NCBI GenBank assembly: GCA_035556215.1
Contig: DATMFI010000029.1
Span: 24,354 to 88,353, forward strand
Direction of reading: 5' to 3'
Origin: Palsa-892 sp035556215
GTDB lineage: Bacteria > Pseudomonadota > Alphaproteobacteria > Rhizobiales > Xanthobacteraceae
Length of the DNA stretch: 64,000 bases
The first letter of the stretch is position 1; the number at the start of each line of letters is the position of its first letter. Positions 44,432-51,726 of the stretch are shown in pieces. The translations under genes and the position numbers were made by a program. The notes below the pieces were generated by a model, which saw nothing but the letters and a program-made list of their open reading frames with translations, was not told where the DNA came from and did no database searches.

Positions 44432-44460
44432 AACATAACGCATAACGTTATGCGTGTCAA
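44432..44460 (-). promoter_or_regulatory. higBA promoter with operator palindrome in the spacer
   Basis: On the minus strand TTGACA (44460-44455) and TATGTT (44437-44432) are 17 bp apart. The spacer plus one base is a perfect 18-bp palindrome, ACGCATAACGTTATGCGT (44438-44455). A repressor bound here would cover the space between -35 and -10, the classical position for toxin-antitoxin autoregulation by HigA. Confidence 0.85.
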
Positions 44461-44469
44461 TACTCCGGC

Positions 44470-44498
44470 TTGACAAAAATATCGCATAGGACTATATT
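44470..44498 (+). promoter_or_regulatory. Strong sigma-70 promoter diverging from higBA
   Basis: TTGACA (44470-44475), 17-bp spacer, TATATT (44493-44498). Its -35 box is 9 bp from the -35 box of the higBA promoter, back to back. Transcription would begin near 44505 and run rightward into the helix-rich segment 44505-44888. Confidence 0.75.
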
Positions 44499-44504
44499 CA
44501 CTTT

Positions 44505-44888
44505 GTCTTTTCCCACGAGGGGCGTCTCCGGAGGCGTCTTGAGATGCGGGAGAGGAACGGTGGCCATGAAGGGTTCGCAAGCCCGGCATGGCGGCCCAAG
44601 CTGCGTGTTCCCGGCGAAGATGGCTCTTCGCCACGGACGCCGGTGACATTGTCCGGGGGCTCATCCGGGTCGTCGGCCGATGTTGAGCGTCGAAAGCGGT
44701 GGTTAGCAAAGTAACACCACCGGGGGCCACGCGGAGCAAGCCTAGAAACACCGTGCGCGGGACGCTGGTTACGAACCGGCGACTGCGGTGAGTACATATT
44801 CTGATGTGCTTCTTCTCAACTCGCACATCAGGCCGTGGAGACCGGCAAGTCTCCGGCGTCCCGCGCCGCCCTCATGATTTTCAATGAG
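44505..44888 (+). ncRNA. Candidate large structured RNA (about 380 nt)
   Basis: A consensus promoter leads into a segment with nested helices: a closing helix GAGGGGCG (44517-44524) with CGCCCTC (44867-44873, one bulge); 44613-44620 with 44625-44632 (8 bp); 44639-44647 with 44669-44677 (9 bp, two G-U) enclosing CCGG/CCGG; 44697-44703 with 44716-44722 (7 bp); an 11-bp perfect helix 44755-44765 with 44856-44866 enclosing hairpins 44767-44777, 44801-44831 (9-bp stem) and 44837-44854 (6-bp stem). No tmRNA, RNase P, SRP or 6S hallmarks were found. I recall near-identical sequence as a multicopy element in Bradyrhizobium-type genomes. A 56-codon frame at 44544-44714, with GGAGG upstream, is the coding alternative. 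The 3' end is uncertain. Confidence 0.5.
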
Positions 44889-44962
44889 AGAGTGGTGACC
44901 TGACGATGCCTCGGCGCTGAAAAAGCGATCGCGAGAAGGATCACGCATGTCTGTACGAATGC

Positions 44963-44990
44963 CATGCCCGCCACAAGGCCGGGCATGACG
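44963..44990. repeat. Dispersed palindromic intergenic element, short copy
   Basis: CATGCCCG (44963-44970), nine bases, CGGGCATG (44980-44987), a perfect 8-bp stem of the same family as the other copies. The remaining gene-free sequence from 44889 to 45167 holds no other clear feature; the last 100 bp form the GST upstream region. Confidence 0.6.
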
Positions 44991-45167
44991 AGACTCTCCC
45001 CATCATCATTATCGGAGGCGGCGGCGCGGCAATGACGAAAGAAGCGCCGGGATATTCGCCGCTCGCAAACACAAAATATTCATCGCCAACAGATCGACAG
45101 CACGCCTGTCTGCGCTAAGCTCGCCCTGCCACCCGAGAACAAAGAGACATCCACAAAGAAATATCCC

Positions 45168-45809
45168 ATGACCCTCAAGCTCTATTACACCTTCGGCACC
45201 TGCGCGCTCGCCTCCCACATCACCCTGATCGAGGCCGGCGCCGATTACGAATTGCAGCGCATCTCGTTCAAGGATGAGGACCACAAGAAGCCGGAATATC
45301 TCAAGCTCAATCCCAAGGCGCGCGTGCCCTCGCTGGTGACCGATGAGGGCGTGCTGACCGAAACGCCGGCGCTGCTCGCTTACATCGCGCAGAAATTTCC
45401 GGCGAAGAACCTCGCGCTGATCGGCGATCCGTTTGCCTTTGCCAAGGTGCAGGAGTTCAACAGCTTCCTGTGCTCGACCGCGCACATCAATCATGCGCAT
45501 CGCATGCGCGGCTATCGCTGGGTCGATGCGGCCGACGAGCATTCGATCAAGGCGATGCAGAAGAAGGTGCCGGAGTCGGTCGGCGAAGCCTTCGCCCTGA
45601 TCGAGAAGCACATGCTGAAGGGGCCCTATGTGATGGGCGATCGCTTCACGATCTGCGATCCGTATCTTTTCACGCTCTCGCAGTGGCTCGAGGGCGACGG
45701 CGTCGATCTGACGAAGCTCCCGCGCGTCGCCGAATTTCGCGCGCGCATGAGCGAGCGCCCGTCGGTCAGGCGCGCCATCGAGGAAGAAACCAAGAAGGCG
45801 GCGGCCTGA
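45168..45809 (+). CDS. Glutathione S-transferase family protein
   Basis: 213-aa cytosolic protein with an N-terminal thioredoxin-like domain (KLYYTFGTCALASHITLIEAG) and a helical C-terminal domain. The Cys in FGTCALA is at the position of the beta-class GST catalytic Cys; NPKARVPSLVTDEGVLTETPALLAYIA gives the cis-Pro and the glutathione gamma-Glu site. It is likely to conjugate or reduce electrophiles with glutathione. Start ATG at 45168; only AAAGAA is seen as a ribosome binding site. It ends 13 bp from the convergent mgtE. Confidence 0.92.
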   Translation: MTLKLYYTFGTCALASHITLIEAGADYELQRISFKDEDHKKPEYLKLNPKARVPSLVTDEGVLTETPALLAYIAQKFPAKNLALIGDPFAFAKVQEFNSFLCSTAHINHAHRMRGYRWVDAADEHSIKAMQKKVPESVGEAFALIEKHMLKGPYVMGDRFTICDPYLFTLSQWLEGDGVDLTKLPRVAEFRARMSERPSVRRAIEEETKKAAA

Positions 45810-45822
45810 GCGCTGAAGGGCG

Positions 45823-47193
45823 TTATAGAAGTGTGCCCTTCAGAAACACCAGGGCGACCGTGAAATAGATCACGAGCCCGGTGACATCGACGAGCGTCGC
45901 GACGAACGGCGCCGAGGCGCTCGCCGGGTCGAGGCCGAGGCGTTTCAACGCGAACGGCAGCATCGCGCCGGCGACCGAACCGAAGGTGACGATGCCGATC
46001 AGCGTCGCCGCCACCGTCGCCGAGATGAGTTGCCAGTGCGCGCCGTAGTCGTAGAGGCCCGCCTTCTGCCACAGCACGATGCGGATAATGCCGAGCAATC
46101 CGAGGATCGCGCCGAGCGTAAGGCCCATCGGAATCTCGCGCAGCATCACCCGCCACCAGTCGGCGAGCCTGACGTCGCGCAGCGCCAGCGAGCGGATGAG
46201 CAGCGAAGTCGCCTGCGAGCCGGAATTGCCGCCCGAGCTCATGATGAGCGGAATGAACAGCGTCAGCACCACGGCTTTTTCCAGCTCGCTCTCGAAATGC
46301 TGCATGGCGCTCGCGGTCAGAAGCTCGCTGATAAACAGGATCGACAGCCACCCGGCGCGCTTCTTGATCATGTCGAGGAAGCCGATGTGCAGATAGGCTT
46401 CTTCGGTGGCGGTGACGCCGCCGAATTTCTGCATGTCCTCGGTGCCTTCCTCGATGATGGCGTCGATGATGTCGTCGATGGTGGCGATGCCGAGCACATG
46501 CCCCTTGTCGTCAACCACCGGCACGGCGAGCAAATCGTATTTCGTCATGATGCGCGCGACGTCCTCGCGGTCGGTCAGCGCCGTCGTCGTGATCGGATCG
46601 CGCGCCACCGAGAGGATCGAGGCGCTCGGGCTTCCCGAAATCAGCCGCCGCAGCGTCACGACCTGCAGCAGCGTGCGCTTGTAGGGATCGAGCACGTAGA
46701 TGGCGTAGATCGTCTCGCGCGTACGCTCGACGGCCCGCAGATATTGCAGCGTCTGATCGACCGTCCAGGTCGAAGGCACGCTGACGAACTCCGTCGTCAT
46801 CAGCGCGCCCGCCGTATTGGGCGGGTAGTGCAGCAGCTCCTCGATCGGCGTGCGGTTTTCCGGCGCGAGCAGCGTCAGGAGCCGCGTGCGGTCCTCGGCC
46901 GAAAGCTGCTGGAAGATGTCGGTCGCGCGGTCGGCGGAAAGCCCGTTCAGCACGGCCTTCGCCTGATCTTCCGGGATCTGCGTGATCAGCCCGGCCGGGT
47001 CGTTGAGATCCGGCTCGTCGAGCACTTCGATGGCGCGCTCGGGCGGCAACAGCGCGAGCGTTTTCGCCGCGCTTTCGGGCTCGAGCTGATTGAGCGCTTC
47101 GACGATGTCGGCCGCGTATTTCTTGGCGGAGAGCTCGGCGGCGAGCGCCGCGGGCTCGCGCACGGCCCCGTCTTCAATGAGCGTTTCCTGCAT
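45823..47193 (-). CDS. mgtE: Magnesium transporter MgtE
   Basis: 456-aa homodimeric magnesium channel. The N-terminal superhelical domain contains repeated LPPERAIEVLDEPD and LSAEDRTRLLTLL motifs; tandem CBS domains follow (MTTEFVSVPSTWTVDQTLQYLR and VARDPITTTALTDREDVARIM), which close the pore when magnesium is plentiful; the C-terminal membrane domain of five helices carries IPLIMSSGGNSGSQATSLLIRSLALRDV, including the pore Asp-bearing region near GLDPASASAPFVATLVDVTG. GAGGTGA lies before the ATG at 47193. The 242 bp upstream, 47194-47435, show no gene. Confidence 0.96.
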   Translation of the reverse strand: MQETLIEDGAVREPAALAAELSAKKYAADIVEALNQLEPESAAKTLALLPPERAIEVLDEPDLNDPAGLITQIPEDQAKAVLNGLSADRATDIFQQLSAEDRTRLLTLLAPENRTPIEELLHYPPNTAGALMTTEFVSVPSTWTVDQTLQYLRAVERTRETIYAIYVLDPYKRTLLQVVTLRRLISGSPSASILSVARDPITTTALTDREDVARIMTKYDLLAVPVVDDKGHVLGIATIDDIIDAIIEEGTEDMQKFGGVTATEEAYLHIGFLDMIKKRAGWLSILFISELLTASAMQHFESELEKAVVLTLFIPLIMSSGGNSGSQATSLLIRSLALRDVRLADWWRVMLREIPMGLTLGAILGLLGIIRIVLWQKAGLYDYGAHWQLISATVAATLIGIVTFGSVAGAMLPFALKRLGLDPASASAPFVATLVDVTGLVIYFTVALVFLKGTLL

Positions 47194-47435
47194 GACTCAC
47201 CTCGAGCTGCCGGCCGGGGCAGGGGCGAGCCGATCCTCGATCAGACCGTCCGTGCCGCTACCGGCTGCAATAATCGACTAGGGCCTTCGTCGGGCATGAT
47301 GATCGAGTTCCTTCGCCGCGCATTCGCACGGCGCGAACGGGAAATGAACCCGTGCCGCGACGGAGTCAAGCGAGGATGCCGGAACGGCGCTCGCAGGGGG
47401 CGGCGTCTGGTTTGCCGGGTGCGGATTGAAGGGCG

Positions 47436-47879
47436 CTAGAGCCGCCGGAAGATGACACCAGCCAGAAGCGCGACATAGGCGGCCGTCATGATGTCGAACA
47501 CCCGGAATCCCGCGGTCGGAATTCGCAGGCCCGCATAGTGGATGAGGATCGCCACGACCGCGAGGATCGCCGAGATCAGAAAGATCGGAAAGCTCGGCGG
47601 TGTCAGCACCATGCCGCCGCCTCCGCCGCCGCGGGCGAACAGGCCGAGGATCGCGAGCAGGATCAGGGCGCCGATGAGCGCGACGACGATCTCCGTCAGA
47701 AGCCCGGTGCCGATGCGGATGCCGAGCTTCGGCAACAGCCAGCTGCCGATGAATGCGCCGACGATACCGAGCGCAATGTCGGCGACGAGACCGAAGCCGG
47801 TTCCGCGCACGATCACGCCCGCAAGCCAGCCTGCGATACCGCCGACGAGCAATATGATGAGCAGACTTTCGGTCGACAT
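47436..47879 (-). CDS. GlsB/YeaQ/YmgE-family membrane protein with C-terminal extension
   Basis: 147 aa. The first 85 residues are the small transglycosylase-associated/stress membrane family: IIGGIAGWLAGVIVRGTGFG-like segment and DIALGIVGAFIGSWLLPKLGI, with three helices. Typical members end near 80-90 aa; this one has a Gly-run linker (GGGGGGM) and about 55 further residues with two more helices (IFLISAILAVVAILIHYAG and DIMTAAYVALLAGVIF). GGAGGG precedes the ATG at 47879. Function unknown; family members are often induced by stress. Confidence 0.85.
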   Translation of the reverse strand: MSTESLLIILLVGGIAGWLAGVIVRGTGFGLVADIALGIVGAFIGSWLLPKLGIRIGTGLLTEIVVALIGALILLAILGLFARGGGGGGMVLTPPSFPIFLISAILAVVAILIHYAGLRIPTAGFRVFDIMTAAYVALLAGVIFRRL

Positions 47880-48113
47880 GATGTGCCCTCCGGAAGATTC
47901 CAAACGCAGCGGAAATGGTTTACGTTCCCTGTGCGACGTTAGCGAATGCGCGATGCCGCCGGGCGGCGAAATGATGTGGAGAACGCCGCGAATCATCCCG
48001 GTGAAAACACCGGATTCGGCGGCTCATGATCTTGCAAAAATGATGACGTGCCGCGACCATTGCGGGCGCTGTCGATTCGCCAGCATTCGGCCGCGCCAGT
48101 TCTGAGGTATCCA

Positions 48114-48707
48114 ATGCTGTTCGATCTGCGGGTCGTACTGGCCGCATGTCTGGCGACCTTTATTTTCGTGGCGGCCGGAATCGGCCTGATATCGGGTTCG
48201 CGCTCGCCATTCAAGGCTGCCGCCGACGGCCCGCGCATCGCGGGGCCGGGGCTGCCGCAGTCGATGCCGTTGCCGCTGCCGGACAGCACGCGCGGCGAAG
48301 AAATCACGGGCACAATCGCCGATCACGGCGCGGCGTCAGTCGCGTTGAAGCCGCAGGAAATGACTCCCGACAGGCTGCGCGACGGCGAAAAAGCGCCGGA
48401 GAAGGCGCAAGAGATGGCTCGGGAGAGTCCTCAGGAAAAAGCCGAAGCGAAGACCCAGCTTCAGGAAAAGACCCGCGAGACGCGGGCCGCGCCGAAGGGC
48501 AAAGGCAGGAAGCAGACGATCACCAGTTTGATCGAACAGGATGCCGCCGCTCACTCCAAGGCTGCGGCAAAGCCGAAGCCGCGCCGCCGGCGGGTGCATC
48601 CGAAGCAGGCCAAGCAGCCGCCGCCCAGCAATAACCCGTTTGCGGCATTCATGAACAACAATGCCAACAGCCTGAACCGGACGGCGCCCTCCACCGCGGT
48701 GCGCTAA
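48114..48707 (+). CDS. Hypothetical single-helix membrane-anchored protein
   Basis: 197 aa. One N-terminal helix (VVLAACLATFIFVAAGIGLI) is followed by a wholly hydrophilic chain rich in Lys, Glu, Gln, Pro and Ala, including EKAPEKAQEMARESPQEKAE and KPKPRRRRVHPKQAKQPPP, ending NNPFAAFMNNNANS. No domain is recognised. The composition suggests an unstructured periplasmic or cell-wall-associated tail. GAGG stands 7 nt before the ATG at 48114. Not obviously linked in an operon to its neighbours. Confidence 0.68.
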   Translation: MLFDLRVVLAACLATFIFVAAGIGLISGSRSPFKAAADGPRIAGPGLPQSMPLPLPDSTRGEEITGTIADHGAASVALKPQEMTPDRLRDGEKAPEKAQEMARESPQEKAEAKTQLQEKTRETRAAPKGKGRKQTITSLIEQDAAAHSKAAAKPKPRRRRVHPKQAKQPPPSNNPFAAFMNNNANSLNRTAPSTAVR

Positions 48708-48766
48708 GAGCGGTTCCCGCCGCGGAACTCCATCGCCTCATGCCGCGTTAAGGCGCGGAGGCGCTC

Positions 48767-49849
48767 ATGGATAAGATAAATGTTCGTAAGGGGAGCATGC
48801 CCTCGGCACAGCTCTCCAAGGCAGAGTTTACGCGCCGCATGCGGGCGCGTTTTTATGATCCGGCATTCGACAATTCTGAAGCTGCCATCCGGACCATCGT
48901 CGACAAGGCCTGGTTCGTTTACGACGACTATCACAAGAGCCCGCGCACGCATCCGGCAGGCGAGGGCTATCACGATCCGTCCTATCAGCTTTCCGACGAG
49001 TGGCGCGCCGCGCATGAGGCGGTGCAGGCGGCCGGGAAACGCCAGAAAGACGCTGCCGCGCGCCCGCGCGTTTTGCTGATCAACGGCTCGTCACGTTCCG
49101 AGCACAGTTGCCCCGGCGAAATGTCGAAGACGTTCCGCATGACCGAAATCGCCAGAAGCGTTTTCGCGCGCGAGCCCGATTTCGAAATCGATTTTCTCGA
49201 CCTCAGCCTGCTGACCTCGCAATACGGCCGGGTAATCTACCCATGCAAGGCCTGTGTCTCGACGGCGATGCCGCTCTGTCACTGGCCGTGCTCCTGCTAT
49301 CCGAACCACGCCATCGGCCAGGTCAACGACTGGATGAACGAGATCTATCCGATGTGGGCGGCGTCGCACGGCGTGATGATCGTCTCGCCCGTCCACTGGT
49401 ATCAGGCGCCGAGTGTGCTGAAGCTGATGATCGATCGGCTCGTTTGCGCCGATGGCGGCAATCCCGATCCGACGACGACGCACGGCAAGCACGCCGGCGA
49501 AGCGAAGGAACTCGAGATCAAGGGCTGGGACTATCCGCGCCATCTCGCCGGCCGGGTGTTCTCGGTCGTCGTGCATGGCGATGCCGGGGGCGCCGAGAAT
49601 TTGCGGCGCATGCTGTCCGATTGGCTGACCGATATCGGATTGATCCCGGCCGGCAAGCGCGGGCAGCTCGATCGTTATATCGGTTATTACCGGCCCTATG
49701 CGACGAGCCACGATGACTTCGACGCCGACCGCGATTTTCAGGCCGAGGTGGAAGTCGCGGCGGAAAGTCTTGTCGAAGCGGTGAAGTTGTTGCGTGCCGG
49801 CAAGCTGCCGGAACCCGGCGATGACCTTCGCGATCCGCGGCCGAAGTGA
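48767..49849 (+). CDS. NADPH-dependent FMN reductase/flavodoxin-fold protein with Cys cluster
   Basis: 360 aa. A helical N-terminal region of about 95 residues precedes a flavodoxin-like domain: RVLLINGSSRSEHSCPGEMSK (phosphate loop) and GVMIVSPVHWYQAPSVLKLMIDRL. Within it is a Cys-rich stretch, Cys160-x2-Cys163-x7-Cys171-x3-Cys175-x-Cys177, reminiscent of iron-sulfur flavoproteins although the spacing differs. It may move electrons between NAD(P)H and a quinone or metal. GGAGG is 7-8 nt before the ATG at 48767. Convergent with the SleB-like gene. Confidence 0.85.
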   Translation: MDKINVRKGSMPSAQLSKAEFTRRMRARFYDPAFDNSEAAIRTIVDKAWFVYDDYHKSPRTHPAGEGYHDPSYQLSDEWRAAHEAVQAAGKRQKDAAARPRVLLINGSSRSEHSCPGEMSKTFRMTEIARSVFAREPDFEIDFLDLSLLTSQYGRVIYPCKACVSTAMPLCHWPCSCYPNHAIGQVNDWMNEIYPMWAASHGVMIVSPVHWYQAPSVLKLMIDRLVCADGGNPDPTTTHGKHAGEAKELEIKGWDYPRHLAGRVFSVVVHGDAGGAENLRRMLSDWLTDIGLIPAGKRGQLDRYIGYYRPYATSHDDFDADRDFQAEVEVAAESLVEAVKLLRAGKLPEPGDDLRDPRPK

Positions 49850-49858
49850 TTTGCGGCG

Positions 49859-51049
49859 TCAGCCTTCCCAGGCGCGCGGCCGGTAGAAGGTATGGACGCC
49901 GATGCGGTCGATCTTGCGCATTTCGCGCACCCAGGTCGGCCGCACCCACGAGGCGTGATAGTGCGTGGCCTTGCCGATCTCGTCGAGCCACAGCTTGCCG
50001 CCGAGCATGTCGTGGGCGATTTCCGTCGCCTGCTTCCACATATCGGGTTCTTCGACGATCAGCTTCTTGCCTTCGCAGGCGAAGGTGAACTGGCAGGCGA
50101 GGTAGCGGTTGGCGTTTTGATAGACGACGCCGCAGATGTCGTTCGGGTAGAAGCCGGAGAACGCGCGGTTGATGACGACCTGCGCAACGGCGACCTGGCC
50201 CTTTTTCACTTCGCCGCGGCTTTCGAAATAGATCGCATCGGCGAGGCACTTCTCGGCTTTCGCGAGGGCCTTGCCCCTGAGGCCGAGCCGTTCGGCGGGG
50301 CTGCGCGGCTGCGCTTCCTCGCCCGTCACCTGGCCTTTGCTCGCAAGCGTCGTCGAACCCTGCTCGGGCAGGGTGTTCACGCTGCCGAGCGAAGCGAGCA
50401 CGACCTGGCTGTGCTGGAACGGCAGCGCCGGAAGCACCGCCGCGTCGTTGTTGAAGAACAGGCCCGTGACGCGGATCATCGAGCCGTTGAGCGGCCCGAC
50501 CGGATCGGAAAATTGTGCGATCGTGCCGGCCTGGTCGGCGCGCGGCTCGGCGTCATCGGCATTGTCCGCGCTTTCGAGCGGCGGCACTTCCTGGCGGACC
50601 GCATTGGCGGCCTCTTCATCGGCGAGCGTCACCGTGCGGGCGGCGACGGCGGCAATGGCCTTGACCTGGTTCGGCAGCCGGTCGCCCTTGCTGGCGCGGT
50701 TGATGACCGTGCTCTGCGGCTCGACATATTCGTTGTATTCGCTGAAGTCCTCGGCCAAGGCGACGCTGCGGCCGATCGAGCCGGTGATTTCGGGATCGCT
50801 CGCGCGCGGGCGAAGGCTCTCGGGGAGTTCGGGGATCGCAAAGACAGAGCTGCGCGGCAGCGAGAAGGTCGCGGTACGCAGCGCCGAGAACGACAGGAAC
50901 AGCCCGTTCCGCGACGGCGGCGGCGAATGGAAGGTGAGAAGGCTTGCGAGATCCTGCTGGGCGATCTGGCCGGGCATCGCGGCATAAAGCGCAAGCGCGA
51001 GTCCGGAATGGACAGCAAATCGCTGTCCCTTGGTACGCAACGCAATCAT
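49859..51049 (-). CDS. SleB-like cell wall hydrolase
   Basis: About 396 aa. An N-terminal hydrophobic segment (HSGLALALYAAMPGQIA) probably acts as signal or anchor. A long low-complexity middle (about 50-270) leads to the C-terminal hydrolase_2 domain: CLADAIYFESRGEVKKGQVAVAQVVINRAFSGFYPNDICGVVYQNANRYLACQFTFACEGK, with the family's catalytic Glu in YFESRGE, then ATHYHASWVRPTWVREM. It probably cleaves peptidoglycan glycan strands, as SleB does. ATG at 51049 is favoured; GTG at 51064 is possible. An inverted repeat lies about 90 bp upstream. Confidence 0.9.
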   Translation of the reverse strand: MIALRTKGQRFAVHSGLALALYAAMPGQIAQQDLASLLTFHSPPPSRNGLFLSFSALRTATFSLPRSSVFAIPELPESLRPRASDPEITGSIGRSVALAEDFSEYNEYVEPQSTVINRASKGDRLPNQVKAIAAVAARTVTLADEEAANAVRQEVPPLESADNADDAEPRADQAGTIAQFSDPVGPLNGSMIRVTGLFFNNDAAVLPALPFQHSQVVLASLGSVNTLPEQGSTTLASKGQVTGEEAQPRSPAERLGLRGKALAKAEKCLADAIYFESRGEVKKGQVAVAQVVINRAFSGFYPNDICGVVYQNANRYLACQFTFACEGKKLIVEEPDMWKQATEIAHDMLGGKLWLDEIGKATHYHASWVRPTWVREMRKIDRIGVHTFYRPRAWEG

Positions 51050-51137
51050 TGAACGCTTACCCACCCTACGCAGTACACAAAGATCGCTCGCCGCCCCTCA
51101 CGGAGCGTAAGCAGTGCGTTCAAAAATTATCGCTGGC

Positions 51138-51158
51138 TTAACCTTGCTTTCAGGTTAA
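51138..51158. promoter_or_regulatory. TTAACC/GGTTAA inverted repeat upstream of the SleB-like gene
   Basis: TTAACC (51138-51143), nine bases, GGTTAA (51153-51158), a perfect 6-bp inverted repeat about 90 bp upstream of the gene at 49859-51049. It may be an operator. The TTAA spacing does not fit the CtrA consensus. Nothing else is seen in 51065-51310. Confidence 0.3.
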
Positions 51159-51310
51159 CGAGGAGCTGGGCAGTTTCGAGGCAATGAAAACAAAGAGTTT
51201 TTACGGTGCCGCGGAGCCTTTTCGAGCGAAGCGGGTGCCGGTTCGCGTAAAGAACACGCGGACAAATCAAAACCCGGAGTCTTCCGCCGCTTCAAAGACT
51301 CCAGCCGGCC

Positions 51311-51589
51311 TTAAAATAGCCGCGCCGGTGAGCCGGTGAAAAACACGATGGCAAGGACGATCGCCATGCCGATGGCAAAGCCGATCACCCGCGTGCTCAT
51401 GCCGATCATCGTGCCCGGCGCGCCCCTGCCGCGCAGGAAGGCGATCATCTCGAAGATCAGCATGCAGCCGAGCAGCCACAGATAGGGCGGGATGCTGGCC
51501 TCGGCCGCCTCGGGCCGCGCGACGAGAAAGCCGCCGATCAGCACGCTCGCGGCGAAGATCATGATGAAGAAGTAGCGATCGACGGCCAT
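51311..51589 (-). CDS. Small three-helix membrane protein of unknown function
   Basis: 92 aa, almost wholly membrane-embedded: YFFIMIFAASVLIGGFLVA, IPPYLWLLGCMLIFEMIAFL and VIGFAIGMAIVLAIVFFTG. The loop after helix 2 is RGRGAPGTMIGMSTR. GGGGAG lies about 5 nt before the ATG at 51589, supporting translation. No family was recognised. It lies alone between the SleB-like gene and the TRAP operon terminator. Confidence 0.72.
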   Translation of the reverse strand: MAVDRYFFIMIFAASVLIGGFLVARPEAAEASIPPYLWLLGCMLIFEMIAFLRGRGAPGTMIGMSTRVIGFAIGMAIVLAIVFFTGSPARLF

Positions 51590-51669
51590 TTATGCTCCCC
51601 CGGGGTTGGCGCGAAGTGTGGCAGGGCACTTCGATAAAACCAAGCGGCTTCGCCCCGCTACGCAAAGAA

Positions 51670-51693
51670 AAAGCCCCGCCGAAGCGGGGCTTT
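51670..51693 (-). terminator. Rho-independent terminator of the TAXI-TRAP operon
   Basis: AAAGCCCCGC (51670-51679), tetraloop CGAA, GCGGGGCTTT (51684-51693), a perfect 10-bp stem. On the minus strand it is followed by TTTTTCTTT, right for stopping the TRAP operon, which ends at 51727. A third arm, GCGGGGCTTTC, follows at about 51699. Confidence 0.9.
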
Positions 51694-51726
51694 CATGAGC
51701 GGGGCTTTCTTGGGTGGATCGAGCGC

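Noticed and set aside
44404..44826. 140-codon minus-strand open frame over the higBA promoter and the structured segment
   Set aside because: It would run through both promoters and the operator palindrome. Similar frames are, as I recall, widely annotated across the repeated element, but helices and promoters explain the sequence better.
44505..44888. tmRNA, RNase P RNA or group I/II intron as identity of the helix-rich segment
   Set aside because: No tag-peptide frame or TTCGA arm for tmRNA, no conserved RNase P core, no intron domain V-like hairpin or intron-encoded protein.
51138..51158. CtrA site upstream of the SleB-like gene
   Set aside because: The TTAA motifs are 13 bp or more apart and form an inverted, not direct, arrangement.
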